64,000 bases of DNA from Pseudofrankia saprophytica (GCF_000235425.2 NZ_KI912266.1:5881582-5945581); one strand, 5' to 3'; positions 35,694 through 44,923 are shown, numbered from the stretch's first letter. Made by a program: numbers and translations. Notes: a model not told the origin generated them from the sequence alone.

Positions 35694-36500
35694 TGCGCGT
35701 TGGTCTGATGATCGGCTTGGACAAGGACAGGCGGTACTCCGAGCGGGTGGCCGGGTTTATTGCCGATGCACAGGCCGCCGAGCAGTCGGGTTCACCTCGA
35801 TGTGGGTGCCGCAGATTCCCGGCTACTTCGACGCGCTGACCACGATCGCGCTTGTGGGCAGGCGACGAGTCGCATCGAGCTCGCGACCGCGGTCGTGCCC
35901 GTCCAGACTCGCCATCCGGTCGCCATGGCCCAGCAGGTCCTGTCAACGCAGACGGTCTACGAAGGACGTTTCACGCTGGGAATGGGGGCGTCTCACCACT
36001 GGATCGTCGAGGAACAGCTCGGCCTCCCCTACGGGCGTCCGGCCCACCTAGTGCGCAGCTACCTCGAGGTGCTGAACGCGGCGTTCGCCGGGCCGGGTCG
36101 GATCGACGTCGACAACGACATCTGCCGGGTGCACAGCCCGCTCGACGTCACCGACCTCGCCCCGACACCGATCCTGGTCGCGGCGCTGGCACCCATGATG
36201 CTGCACATCTCCTGCGAACATGCCTCCGGAACATTCTGTGGATGGCGGACGAGGGCCATCGGTGACCACATGGTCCCGCGCGTCACCAAGGCCGCCAGCG
36301 ATGCCGGGCGGCCGGCGCCGCGGATCGTCGCCGGGGTTCCCGTGGCTCTGTGCTCGGCCAATGAGGTCAACGCCGCACGCGGGTCCGCGAACACGACGCT
36401 CGGGCACGCCGAGCACTCGCCGAACTACCTTCGTCTGCTCCAGCACGGGGACGCCGGGGACGTCGGCGACCTTCATGGCGGCCGGGGACGCAGGCATTCC
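35694..36500 (+). pseudogene. LLM-class F420-dependent oxidoreductase, multiply frameshifted
   Basis: Homology moves between frames: MRVGLMIGLDKDRRYSERVA (from about 35694), SMWVPQIPGYFDALTTIAL (about 35795), then from about 35870 SRIELATAVVPVQTRHPVA and FTLGMGASHHWIVEEQLGLP. A C-terminal part follows to about 36480, where the frame is lost again. These are motifs of luciferase-like F420-dependent oxidoreductases. At least three frame changes make it non-functional. It is divergent from the leader/acyl-CoA synthetase operon across RE1 copy a. A shorter relative lies in the same position next to the amidohydrolase at 44.9 kb. Confidence 0.82.
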
Positions 36501-37165
36501 TCGCGACGCTCTGCCCAGAATTCTGAGCCAAAGCTTTGGGCAGGCCGATCCAGCCCTTCGAAGTCACGTCACCAGAGCGATCAGCCCAAGGAACAGCATC
36601 TCGCTGTTGTGGGGCGGGTCTGGACATACGACTCACCGGCTCGTCGAGCCAGGAGCGAGCCCGGAGATGCAGCGCTCCGTCCGCTGGCCGCAACGGGCAA
36701 GCACTTGGCCGAATCCGCGAAGACGGCCACGGCTATGGCGCCGATGATGAGCCGACAGATCAGCTGGTGAACCCGAGGGGGACCAGACGGCGGCCTCGAG
36801 GGAGCTGGCCGTTGATTGACCGACGACGAGCGGGCGGCCCGGCCAGGAGGATCCGCTGCGCCACGACGACGCAGCGTGACGGGCCGAGCGCGGCGATCGA
36901 GCTCGCCGAGCGCGGCCATGGAAATCGACGCAAGAACTGAGTAGGCGCTTGCGGCGCGACATCGCGACCACCAGGTCGCCGCAAGAGCGGTCCCAGCGGC
37001 CGAAACCTCGCGCCAGGCGTATCCGAGCAGCAGACACGTCAGCGAAGTCACGATCCGAAGGTTTTTGACAATCCGGACTCTTGTCCAACCAGTCAGCCAA
37101 CCGCCCCTCGGGAACGGTTCGGCACTCTTTCGCAACCTCCAAACGTCGACGACAAGGTGGAGAAC
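36501..37165. other. Gene-free stretch with RE1 copy b
   Basis: Apart from RE1 copy b (36686-36760), I recognise no gene. No frame matches its neighbours' codon pattern. It probably contains the promoter of the downstream binding protein. Confidence 0.5.
36686..36760 (+). repeat. Island element RE1, copy b
   Basis: GGGCAAGCACTTGGCCGAAT, then CGCGAAGACGGCCACGG and CGATGATGAGCCGACAG match the other RE1 copies. Its stem-loop is partly degenerate. It is oriented toward the binding-protein gene that starts at 37166. Confidence 0.8.
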
Positions 37166-38509
37166 ATGTCGAACATCTGGAAACTGGCCGATCGGCGGGC
37201 GCCCGCGCGAGCGCCCCGGCCCGTCGCATCCAGGCAGGCGCCCACGCACCCGACTGGGTTACGGCTGGCCGGCGCCGCGGTTCTGGCCGCGAGCCTGGCC
37301 TTTGTGTCGGCCTGCGGTAGCGGCTCCGACAACAAGGGCGACGCCACCCCCGCGGCGAGCGGCTCCGCCAGCCAGACGGACATCCTCGGCCCGGTCGCCA
37401 AGGCGACGGGCGCGCCGGTCAAGATCGGTGTGATCACTGATGGGGCCAGCACGACCGTCGACCTGCGGATCCAGAACAGGGTCGCCGAGGCAACCGTCAA
37501 GTACCTCAACGAGCACAAGTCCGGGATCGGCGGCCGGCCCATCGAGATCACCATCTGCGAGACCCAGAACGACTTGTCCAAGTCCACCGACTGCGGCAAC
37601 CAGATGATCGAGAAGGGCGTCGCCGCCGTCCTCATCGGCACCTCCGGCGTCGTCGAGTCCGCCTGGAAGCCCCTGAACGACGCCAAGATCCCCGTCATGC
37701 TCTACGGCTCCAGCGACCCCGGCCTGCTTGCCAGCCCGACGACGTTCGTCCTGGGCAACCCGACCTTCGCCGTCATCGACCTGCCGATCCAGGTCGCCAA
37801 GGACAAGGGCAACAAGAAGGTCACCGCGGTCGTCATCGATGTGCCTGCCGCGCTGCACTCCGCGCAGGACATCGCCCCGCCGTTGTTCCAGAAGGCCGGC
37901 ATCGGTTACGAGCTCGTCCGCGTCGCGCCCGGCACCGCCGACATGACCCCCCAGATGCAGCAGATCGCCGACAACGGCTCGGACGAGGTCTTCATCATCG
38001 GCAACGACGCCTTCTGCATCAGCGCCATGAACGGCCTCAAGGCCGTCGGCTTCACCGGCACCATCAGCGCCATCTCCCAGTGCGTCACCGACGCCACCCG
38101 CAAGGCGGTCCCCGGCAGCACGCTGAAGGGCATGGTCGTCAGCGCCACCGCTCCGCTCGGCCCGGACAGCCCGTCGATGCGCCTCTACACGAAGGTCGCC
38201 GAGACCTACGGCACCAACATCGATCTCAGCAGCCAGGACGCCATGATCATGTTTAGCCTTGTCGCCGGCTTCCAGTCGGCCCTGCGAGGTATCTCCGGAG
38301 ACATCACCCCGACGACCGTCACGGCGACCATCCAGGCGATGAAGGAGACCGAACTGCCCGGCGCCGGCGGGCTCAATTTCCGCTGCAACGGCAAGGCCAT
38401 CCCGGCGGAGCCGGCCGTATGCGTCCTCGGTGGCCTGACAACGACCCTGAACGACAAGGGCGAGCCGGCCGAGTACAAGGTTCTCGGCAACACGTCGATC
38501 TCGAGCTGA
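37166..38509 (+). CDS. ABC substrate-binding lipoprotein (447 aa)
   Basis: ATG 37166 was chosen because AGGTGGAG sits just before it; GTG 37157 overlaps that site. A long basic leader of about 30 residues precedes a hydrophobic segment and the lipobox VSAC (Cys about 50). The mature protein is a type I periplasmic-binding fold (VKIGVITDGASTTVDLRIQN, GGRPIEITICETQND). It would capture a small organic solute for uptake. No LivHMGF-type permease is near. The position inside the catabolic island suggests that it recognises the island's growth substrate. A strong terminator hairpin follows. Confidence 0.88.
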   Translation: MSNIWKLADRRAPARAPRPVASRQAPTHPTGLRLAGAAVLAASLAFVSACGSGSDNKGDATPAASGSASQTDILGPVAKATGAPVKIGVITDGASTTVDLRIQNRVAEATVKYLNEHKSGIGGRPIEITICETQNDLSKSTDCGNQMIEKGVAAVLIGTSGVVESAWKPLNDAKIPVMLYGSSDPGLLASPTTFVLGNPTFAVIDLPIQVAKDKGNKKVTAVVIDVPAALHSAQDIAPPLFQKAGIGYELVRVAPGTADMTPQMQQIADNGSDEVFIIGNDAFCISAMNGLKAVGFTGTISAISQCVTDATRKAVPGSTLKGMVVSATAPLGPDSPSMRLYTKVAETYGTNIDLSSQDAMIMFSLVAGFQSALRGISGDITPTTVTATIQAMKETELPGAGGLNFRCNGKAIPAEPAVCVLGGLTTTLNDKGEPAEYKVLGNTSISS

Positions 38510-38603
38510 CCGCTGTTCCCGACCTGACGACACGACAGTCCTGAGCTGAACTGGCCTGCCGGGCGGGGCGGCCTCGTCGTCCCGCCCAGCACCTCCCCGC
38601 CCC

Positions 38604-38633
38604 GAACGGCCCGTCACCCGCGACGGGCCGTTC
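38604..38633 (+). terminator. Hairpin terminator after binding-protein gene
   Basis: Perfect 12-bp arms GAACGGCCCGTC (38604-38615) and GACGGGCCGTTC (38622-38633) enclose the loop ACCCGC, 95 bp after the stop. It lacks a long T-run, as is common in high-GC actinobacteria. Confidence 0.75.
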
Positions 38634-38986
38634 CGCCTGTCGGCCTGCCGGCCACCACTGCGTTCTACGGTCAGTGACGACTGGCCCGCGCCCGCGACAG
38701 AGCCGGATGTGGTTCCTGTAGGCGTGCAGAGTCGACTCCTTCATCCAGCGGACGAGCCGGGACGCGGTCGGCGAGCCGCCAGCCACGCCGACCTCCTGAT
38801 CACCCCATCTCAATCCGGTTGCCGCCGCGAGCGCGCGCCGCACGGCTGGTCCCGGATCGGGTGTACGGATCGGCCTATTGGAGCCTCGCGGTGCCGTTCC
38901 TTCCTCCTCCTGCGGCGTCGCGGGCCGTTCATTCAGTCCGGGTTTCCCGAATTTCTTCCCAAGTTCTACTCGAGGCGGCCCGCTTA
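38634..38986. other. Stretch without a recognised gene
   Basis: A short minus-strand reading (MKESTLHAYRNHIRLC, about 38710-38760) faintly resembles the N-terminal domain of a tyrosine recombinase but is too short to call. Nothing else is recognised. Confidence 0.35.
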
Positions 38987-39850
38987 GAGGGTGTCTCACA
39001 TGGCCGGGGTGGGTCTTGTTGGATGATCTGGGGTGTGGACGACCGCCTTGCGCTGCGGCTGGTACCTGATGAGCTGTGGGAGCTGGTAGCGCCGTTGCTG
39101 CCTGGGTTCGCTCCCCGCCCGCAGGGTGGGGGTGTGGCTCCGGTCGCGGACCGGGCGGTGTTCACCGCGGTCGTCTACGTGCTGACGTCGGGCTGTGCGT
39201 GGCGGCATCTGCCGCCGGGGTTCGGGGTGTCGCCGGCGACCGCGCATCGGCGGTTCCAGCAGTGGAGCCGGGCCGGTGTCTGGCCGAGGCTGCACCGGGC
39301 GGTGTTGGACCGCCATGGCGCGGTCGGGAACGTGGACTGGTCGTCCGGGATCGTCGACGCGGCGAGCCTGCGGGCGAAAAGGGGGGCTCGCTGACCGGTC
39401 CGAACCGGTCGACCGCGGCAAGAAAGGATCGAAGATCCACGTCCTGTCCGACGCGAACGGCCTGCCCATAGCCGTCGCGGTCTCGGGCGCGAACCTCCAC
39501 GACAGCCAGGCGCTGATTCCCCTGGTCACCGGCATCCCGACGATCCGCTCGCGGCGCGGCCCGAGGCGGCGCAGACCGGTGACGCTGCGCGCGGACAAGG
39601 CCTACGACCACGACCACCTACGTGCCTTCCTACGCGAACGACAGATCACCCACGCATCGCGCGGCGCGGCATCGAGACCTCCGAGAAGCTCGGCCGCCAC
39701 CGCTGGAAGACCGAACGCACGATCGCGTGGCTCGGTGGCTACCGCCGCCTGACGATCCGCTACGAGACCAGCGGTCACAACTTCCTCGGATTCCTCACGC
39801 TGGCAGCCGCTCTGACCTGCTGGAAGCGACTCCCCATGTGAGACAAGCTC
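38987..39850 (+). mobile_element. IS5-family insertion sequence with TTA target duplication
   Basis: The ends GAGGGTGTCTCACATGG (38987-39003) and CCATGTGAGACAAGCTC (39834-39850) are inverted repeats with two mismatches. TTA flanks both sides (38984-38986 and 39851-39853), the 3-bp duplication expected for this family. It interrupts a protein-kinase gene fragment. Confidence 0.87.
39023..39840 (+). pseudogene. IS5-family transposase, two frames plus a lesion
   Basis: The first frame starts at ATG 39023 and carries the IS5 N-terminal domain (LVPDELWELVAPLLPGF, SGCAWRHLPPGFGVSP) to a stop at 39394. At the slippery GCGAAAAGGGGGGC (about 39376) the second frame begins. It continues with KKGSKIHVLSDANGLPIAVA and LRADKAYDHDHLRAFLRER, as in family members that use programmed frameshifting. 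A further 1-bp loss at about 39656 (ITHASRG instead of ITHRIARRG) breaks the second frame before ERTIAWLGGYRRL. The extra lesion makes it inactive. Confidence 0.82.
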
Positions 39851-39853
39851 TTA

Positions 39854-40046
39854 TGCACGCGAGAACCGTTGCTTCCCGAGCAAATGAACGCGCCGTTCGC
39901 TCGTCGTAGGCGACCGCTCGTACCGGAACTTTGGCCGCATAGGCGCGACCGGCCCGCTCCGCCCGATAGACAACGGAGTGCGAGCCATGTCCTATCTCCT
40001 CCCCGATGACGACATCGGGTATCAGGATGTCCGCCACAAACCCCAC
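39854..40046 (-). pseudogene. Ser/Thr protein kinase, N-terminal fragment cut by IS5
   Basis: From GTG 40046 the minus strand reads a kinase start: the glycine loop IGEEIGHGSHSVVYRAERAG and the ATP-binding Lys in AYAAKVPV, then REATVLACIRA. The match stops exactly at the IS5 boundary and does not resume on its other side. When intact it would have been a cytosolic Hanks-type kinase domain. The start overlaps the end of a preceding short frame (40022-40197). Confidence 0.75.
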
Positions 40047-40197
40047 ACCTCGCCCACGAGGGTTCCGAGTTGGAAGAGGCCCGGATCATTGGTCTCGAAT
40101 AGGAGAATATCACGGCAGTAGGTGGCCTCCTGCCTGGCTTCGCCATCCTCGTCGCGATCGATCTCCAGCGGAGCGTCGTCCAACCCCAGGTATAACC
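40022..40197 (-). pseudogene. C-terminal fragment of an unknown protein upstream of the kinase
   Basis: A minus-strand frame of about 55 codons reads LYLGLDDAPLEIDRDEDGEA and ends TLVGEVWGLWRTS, overlapping the kinase start. It looks like genuine coding sequence but has no start in frame, because a stop precedes it. I do not recognise the family. Confidence 0.35.
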
Positions 40198-40429
40198 GTC
40201 AGACGTCTGGCGCAGCACTTGGTCGACAAGGCCGAGCACGCCCATGTGTTCGATTCCGCTCGCCGCGAGCACTACGTCCGCTGAGTGCCTCGGCGCCGTC
40301 TCGCGCATATCTGACCCAACGTCTGATGTCTATTCCACTTGATCGGGGCGTCCAGCCTTCCCTTATCGGCCGGCCAACCGCCTCAGAGTGTGGACGTCCG
40401 ACGCCCGTCCCGGCACAATCACCAAAGTC

Positions 40430-40622
40430 GGAGGTCTGCTGTGCCGGTTGAGGAACTGGTCCGGATCGGGGTCGCGCGTCCGATCGCCTCGGTGGAAGGG
40501 TCGCGAGACGCCACGTGCCCGCCGGTCCACAACGAGTCGATGGGCAACTCCTCCATCGCCGCGGCTCGCTTCAGGTCGTCTCCGGACAAGATGCCCACGT
40601 GGATGTCGTTGCGCGACGCTCA
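40430..40622 (-). pseudogene. LLM-class oxidoreductase, N-terminal fragment
   Basis: The minus strand reads GILSGDDLKRAAAMEELPID and SLWTGGHVASRDPSTEAI, the start of a luciferase-like monooxygenase, then loses the frame after about 45 residues. It follows the alpha/beta hydrolase in the same direction. It is the third LLM remnant in the island, and of a different subtype from the other two. Confidence 0.65.
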
Positions 40623-41360
40623 TCAGAACGCCTCGCATCTCACCGATGCTCCATCGGAGATGCCGGCGATGCCATGGAGGATCTTCGCCAGCGCGGCCGG
40701 CTGGCTGATCATGCACATGTGCCCGGCGTCGAGGTCGATCATCTGGCAGTCACCGAGGCGGGCGGCGAACCGCGCCTGCATCTCGGGTGGGAGGATGGCG
40801 TCTCTCATGGTGCGCACCCAGGTGCGAGGAATGGGTGAGCGTAGGCCCGCCAGGTCGACGGGTTCGGTCGTGAGCCCCTCTGCCTCGGGGACGAGACGCT
40901 CGAGGCACCAGGCGAACTGCGCCCCGCCGAGGTCGTTGCCGAAGTACCGCTTCGCCCGCGCGGGATCCATCGTGGTCCGCCGCTCGGCCCGAGACGCCTC
41001 GACGTGGTCCCGGACGCCCGGCCGCAGCTCGTGCATGGTGCCGGTCCCGGCTTCTGGCACCATCGCGGCGAGGAAGACGGCATGACGGACGCGGCCGCGG
41101 AGCAGAGCCATGGCCCGCGGCAACGAGCAGCCACCGAGCGAGTGCCCCACGAGCACGACCTCGTCGAAGCCGGCCGCGTCGACGTCCGCTGTGATGGCGC
41201 GCGCGCAGTCGGCGAAGGTCACCGACTGCAGTGGTCCCGGACGGCGCCCCCGGCCGGGCAGGTCGACGGCGATCGTGGGCGCGGTGAGGTGGGGCACTAG
41301 CAGGTCCCAACAGCGGCTGTCGAAACCGCCACCGTGCACGAGGACCAGCGGCGTCATCAT
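40623..41360 (-). CDS. Alpha/beta-fold hydrolase (245 aa)
   Basis: The fold is clear: LVLVHGGGFDSRCWDLL (oxyanion hole), the nucleophile elbow VLVGHSLGG (Ser in GHSLGG), and the C-terminal catalytic His in LDAGHMCMISQPAALA. The size fits a small esterase or C-C hydrolase of the HNL/MES-like group. ATG 41360 overlaps (ATGA) the stop of a chimeric leader ORF, so translation is probably coupled to it. It follows the second thiolase-like/DUF35 pair in one transcription unit. It might cleave a ring-opened ester or diketone intermediate; the substrate is not known. Confidence 0.88.
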   Translation of the reverse strand: MMTPLVLVHGGGFDSRCWDLLVPHLTAPTIAVDLPGRGRRPGPLQSVTFADCARAITADVDAAGFDEVVLVGHSLGGCSLPRAMALLRGRVRHAVFLAAMVPEAGTGTMHELRPGVRDHVEASRAERRTTMDPARAKRYFGNDLGGAQFAWCLERLVPEAEGLTTEPVDLAGLRSPIPRTWVRTMRDAILPPEMQARFAARLGDCQMIDLDAGHMCMISQPAALAKILHGIAGISDGASVRCEAF

Positions 41361-41705
41361 CGGTCGGCTCGCCCGGTCTCGGTGTGTTCGCCGTGTTCGG
41401 GCGCGCGGGTCGGTCGGCTTGGCTGCTGGTCGAACTGCACCGATGCGGTGACCAGCGGGAGGGCTGGGCCGTTCCTGACGTCGAGTTGGGCGAGGTAGCC
41501 GTTGGCCTGGACTGGGGTTCGTCGGCCAGCTTGTGGAACGGCTGCCTCGATGCTGATCAGGATTAAGTCGTCCTTGTCCACGCCGCCTCTTCTATCGCCG
41601 CCGCCACGATGACCCTCAACGCCCACACGTAAGACGGCTCGGCGGCCCACACCGGCAGTCAGCTCCGGTGCGAGCGCCAACCCGCCCGTCTGGGCCTGTC
41701 GACGG
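41357..41705 (-). pseudogene. Deletion scar: amidohydrolase start fused to CaiB end, 74-aa leader ORF
   Basis: Bases from about 41705 down to 41540 match the region before and including the start of the amidohydrolase at 54415 (shared GAGCCGACAGGAGACCGTCG; start codons reading KDDLILIS). At about 41540 the match jumps to the C-terminal part of the CaiB gene near 56710-56850 (VQANGYLAQLDV, then VQFDQQPS and TRAPEHGEHTET). GTG 41581 to TGA 41357 is an open in-frame fusion of 74 codons. The stop overlaps the hydrolase ATG. It is therefore the scar of a second amidohydrolase-caiB copy that lost about 2.2 kb. Confidence 0.85.
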
Positions 41706-41717
41706 TCTCCTGTCGGC

Positions 41718-42149
41718 TCATTTTTCGGATCGGTACTGGCGGGCGTGCTTGCGGAAGACCGGGAGGCGGAAGGCGCCGGCGTCGTCTTCGCACTCGATGA
41801 ACTCGACTTCGACGGCCATGGCCGGCGTCATCTCGTCTCTGGTGAAGCCGAGCGGGTTGCTGACGAAGAGTGGGCCTTCGTCGAGCTCGACGAGGATCGT
41901 GTCCCAGGGCAGCGGGATCTCCCGGTGGTACCGGTGCTCGAAGGTGGCCCAGCTCACGAGCTCGCCGGTACCGGCGGCAGGTCGCCATTCCAGCTCGTCA
42001 CCGCCGCAGTTCTCGCACCGCGTGACCGGAGGCCAGGCGAAGGTGCCGCAGCCAGCGCACCGTTGCAGCCGCAACTCGCCCCCGTTGCAGAACTGCCAGA
42101 ACTCGTCGTGGACACCCCCGAGGAACCGGTTCGGTCTGCGCTCGGGCAT
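41718..42149 (-). CDS. DUF35 OB-fold/Zn-ribbon protein, second copy (143 aa)
   Basis: ATG 42149 lies 6-7 nt after GGAGGG; GTG 42155 is a possible alternative that overlaps the thiolase stop. The zinc ribbon is CAGCGTFAWPPVTRCENC, and the OB-fold follows (GELVSWATFEHRYH, FVSNPLGF). It is the partner of the thiolase-like protein encoded just upstream. Sequence similarity to the first DUF35 protein is limited to the ribbon and fold, so the two pairs probably handle different CoA esters. Confidence 0.87.
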   Translation of the reverse strand: MPERRPNRFLGGVHDEFWQFCNGGELRLQRCAGCGTFAWPPVTRCENCGGDELEWRPAAGTGELVSWATFEHRYHREIPLPWDTILVELDEGPLFVSNPLGFTRDEMTPAMAVEVEFIECEDDAGAFRLPVFRKHARQYRSEK

Positions 42150-42151
42150 GG

Positions 42152-43372
42152 TCACCCTCCTCGCGTGAACAGGAGCGGGTGCGCGGACTCGGTCGTCGAC
42201 ATCGAGAACAACGACGTCGTCACGTCGTCGACCTGACGGTTACCCGCCTCGTGGCGCAACTGGCGGACCGCCTCGACGACGTGGTTCCACCCGTGCATGT
42301 ACGCCTCGGACAGCAAGCCGCCGCTCGTGTTCGTCGGCAGGGCGCCGCCGAGGTCCATCTGACCGTCCTTGCAGAACTCCAGGCCGGTACCGGGCTCGGT
42401 GAAGCCGTAGCCCTCGAGCTGCTCCACGAGGTGGATGCTGGATGCGTCGTAGCCCTGGAAGTGACCCACGTCGGAACGGGCGAGGCCGGCCATCTCGAAC
42501 GCCTGCCGCCCAGCCTCGTCGAAATGGGCACGAAGGCGCTCGCGTACCAGTTGGTGCATCTTCGCCTGGCCGGCCTTGGCGTGGCCCCAGCCGGCTACCT
42601 CGACGGGGACCTGTGGGAGGTCAGCGGTCATGTCCGTCCTGCGCATGATTAGGCAGACGGCCCCGTTGTTCACCAGGCACATGTCGAAAAGGTGCAACGG
42701 CCGCACGATGTAGCGAGACGTGAGATAGTCGTCGATCGTGAGCGGCGCCCGCATGATCGCGTTCGCATTCCGCCCCGCGTGGCGCCGCAATGCCATGGCG
42801 ACGCTACCGAGGTCGGCCTCGGTAGCGCCGAATGTGTTCATGTAGTGCTGGAAGACGAACGCCCAGTGGGCAGCCTGGGAGCTCCAGCCCCAGGGCGCGA
42901 AGTAGTAGTACGAGACCGGCGTCCCACCCTCGTCGCCGTAGGTCGCTCCGCCGTACATCCGTTGGGACGCCCTCGGCGCGGCGGCGTAGACGAGGGCGAT
43001 CGTGTCGCATCTCCCCTCGGCGAGCGCCACCACGGCCGGCGGGATGATTTGGTCCATGATGTTGCCCTCGGCGACGGCGTACCGGGGCCGGATCCCCAAC
43101 GCCTCCGCCACCTCTCGCGGTGCTGGGCCCCCATACATGAGGCAGGCATTCATGCCGTCGATATCGTCACGGCCCAACCCGGAATCCGCCAGCGCTCGCT
43201 CGAAGGCCACCGTGGCAAGCGACAAACCATCGGGGGCGACGCATGCCGCTTCCTTCTGCCGGCTCGCCCGGTAGTCCTTGGCGTAGTCCGACTCGCCGAC
43301 GCCGACGATGGCGGCCAGCCGGGAAAGCTCACGAGCAGGCTCCGTAAATCCCTCCGTAGTCACCACTCTCAC
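42152..43372 (-). CDS. Thiolase-like (SCP-x/Ltp) protein, second copy (406 aa)
   Basis: GTG 43372 follows GAGGGAGA. Thiolase-fold landmarks are LAAIVGVGESDYAKDY, ALADSGLGRDDIDGM, GALPTNTSGGLLSEAYMHGW and VVEAVRQLR. The region where thiolases carry the nucleophilic Cys (IMDQIIPPAVVALAEG) has none, and there is no terminal CxG motif. This argues against ordinary thiolysis. With the adjoining DUF35 gene it resembles the aldolase-type Ltp2/DUF35 pairs of steroid catabolism. The upstream 100 bp contain an aldo-keto reductase scrap. Confidence 0.86.
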   Translation of the reverse strand: MRVVTTEGFTEPARELSRLAAIVGVGESDYAKDYRASRQKEAACVAPDGLSLATVAFERALADSGLGRDDIDGMNACLMYGGPAPREVAEALGIRPRYAVAEGNIMDQIIPPAVVALAEGRCDTIALVYAAAPRASQRMYGGATYGDEGGTPVSYYYFAPWGWSSQAAHWAFVFQHYMNTFGATEADLGSVAMALRRHAGRNANAIMRAPLTIDDYLTSRYIVRPLHLFDMCLVNNGAVCLIMRRTDMTADLPQVPVEVAGWGHAKAGQAKMHQLVRERLRAHFDEAGRQAFEMAGLARSDVGHFQGYDASSIHLVEQLEGYGFTEPGTGLEFCKDGQMDLGGALPTNTSGGLLSEAYMHGWNHVVEAVRQLRHEAGNRQVDDVTTSLFSMSTTESAHPLLFTRGG

Positions 43373-43477
43373 TGTTTCTCCCTCGCGTCGTCCAAGACGA
43401 GTGGCAGGATGGCATGGTCCGCCGAGCCGGACCGGGCTCGACCACCTGGGGCGCTGAGCTGCCCACGGGCGCTCGGG

Positions 43478-43621
43478 TCATCGTTTCAGGTCGGTGTCCC
43501 AGCCGTGGCGGTGCACCTGGTAGATGTCGATGTGGTCGGTGTCCAGCCGGCGAAGGCTGTCCTCGACCGGGCGCATGATCCAACGTCGGAAGCCACCTCG
43601 CTGGTTGCGGCCGGGGCCCAT
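43478..43621 (-). pseudogene. Aldo-keto reductase fragment
   Basis: The minus strand reads [20 protein letters not shown] and [14 protein letters not shown], the central segment of an aldo-keto reductase (helix 2 to strand 4 with the conserved DIYQVH). Only 47 codons remain, without catalytic Tyr or Lys. Confidence 0.7.
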
Positions 43622-43703
43622 CGAGTTGATTTCAGCGCAGCGAGCGGGCCGGCTGAGAAAGAGGAAGTGAGAGGTGTCAATCCACAACGGATCGACACGT
43701 CGG

Positions 43704-44891
43704 TCACGTTCCCGCCGTCGCCCGCCACGCCGCGGACGGCTCCTCGATCCGATACAGCCGTGTGGCGTTCTCCCAGAGGATCTTCCGCCGCACCCCGGCC
43801 TCGACATGCCCGAGTCCGGAGGAGATGGTCTCCTGGATGTTCTCGAACAGGCAGGTGGTGTGCGGGAAGTCGGTCTCGAACAGGATGCTGTCGACTGGCA
43901 ACAGATCGAGGAAGTGCTTGGGCGCCACCGACTCGAACCAGTAGGTGACGTAGACGCTCTGGCGGAACAGCTCCGAAGGCAGGACGTCGCCCGGTTGGCG
44001 CTCCCGGCCTGGCCGGAACGCCCCGAGCCAGCTGTAATCGGTCGCCTCGAGCATAAACGGCAGCCAGCCGATGCCGCTCTCCACCGACACGAACTTCAGC
44101 TCCGGGTAGCGGGACAGCACACCCGAGGTGATCAGGTCCGAACACTGGACGCCGTTCTTCATGAACAGGCTCACCGCGCAGTACGCCTGCGCCCCTTCCA
44201 CCCCGTGCTGGGCGTAGCGCTCCGGGGTCGACAGCTCCAACGTGTCCCCCGCGCTGCCGATGTGGAAATGGATCGGCAGGTCGGCCGCCCGGGCGACCTC
44301 CCACAGCGGGTTCCAGTGCGGCGACCCGAGCACAGGTAGCCCGTAGCGCTGCGGCTCACCCGTGAACAGGATTCCTCGTGCCCCGAGCGGGACACACCGC
44401 TCGATCTCCCGCACGGTCGCCTCGATGTCCCAGAACGGCGTGGCCACCACCGGCAGCAACCGGCGCAGATCGACCGAGGACCACTCCAGGAGGAAGTCGT
44501 TGTACGCCGTCACGCACAGCAACTTCAGCACGTCGTCCTTCAGCTTCAGGAAGTTCTCACTGCCGAAGCCACCGACGTTCGGGTAGAGCACCTGCGCCCA
44601 GATACCCGCGCCGTCCATGTACCGCAGCCGAGCGTCGGCCTGGTACGCCCCGGGATGGCAGTCCTCGTAGGTCTGCGGGTACTCGGGCGGGAACGTCGGC
44701 CAGCCAGCCGGAGCCGTCACCCCCACCGGCGCCAACCGCTCGCCGTTGAGCACCCACGTGTCCGCCGTGCCCTGCCGCACAACGTGCGGCACGTCCTGCC
44801 GGTACTTCGCCGGAACCCGAGCAGTCCACACGTCCGGCGGCTCCGTGATATGGCTGTCCGAATCAATAATCAGCTCTGGTGCTGCCGTCAT
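43704..44891 (-). CDS. Amidohydrolase-family metal-dependent hydrolase (395 aa)
   Basis: A full-length Amidohydro_2 barrel: [15 protein letters not shown] (Asp-x-His), [26 protein letters not shown] and ETDFPHTTC with the catalytic Asp. It is the intact relative of the 60-aa leader fragment at 35341. RE1 copy c lies 33-116 bp upstream in the same orientation. Downstream is only an aldo-keto reductase scrap, so it is probably monocistronic. It may hydrolyse or decarboxylate a cyclic acid intermediate; metal and substrate are not determined by sequence. Confidence 0.9.
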   Translation of the reverse strand: MTAAPELIIDSDSHITEPPDVWTARVPAKYRQDVPHVVRQGTADTWVLNGERLAPVGVTAPAGWPTFPPEYPQTYEDCHPGAYQADARLRYMDGAGIWAQVLYPNVGGFGSENFLKLKDDVLKLLCVTAYNDFLLEWSSVDLRRLLPVVATPFWDIEATVREIERCVPLGARGILFTGEPQRYGLPVLGSPHWNPLWEVARAADLPIHFHIGSAGDTLELSTPERYAQHGVEGAQAYCAVSLFMKNGVQCSDLITSGVLSRYPELKFVSVESGIGWLPFMLEATDYSWLGAFRPGRERQPGDVLPSELFRQSVYVTYWFESVAPKHFLDLLPVDSILFETDFPHTTCLFENIQETISSGLGHVEAGVRRKILWENATRLYRIEEPSAAWRATAGT

Positions 44892-44923
44892 CCTTGACCT
44901 CCCAGGTTCAACAACGGTGCCCT

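Noticed and set aside
37259-38617. Long minus-strand frame opposite the substrate-binding protein
   Set aside because: It is antisense to a clear lipoprotein gene, crosses its terminator and has no recognisable domain.
38700-38770. Possible tyrosine-recombinase N-terminal domain on the minus strand
   Set aside because: Only about 16 residues look suggestive, with no catalytic part and no attachment site.
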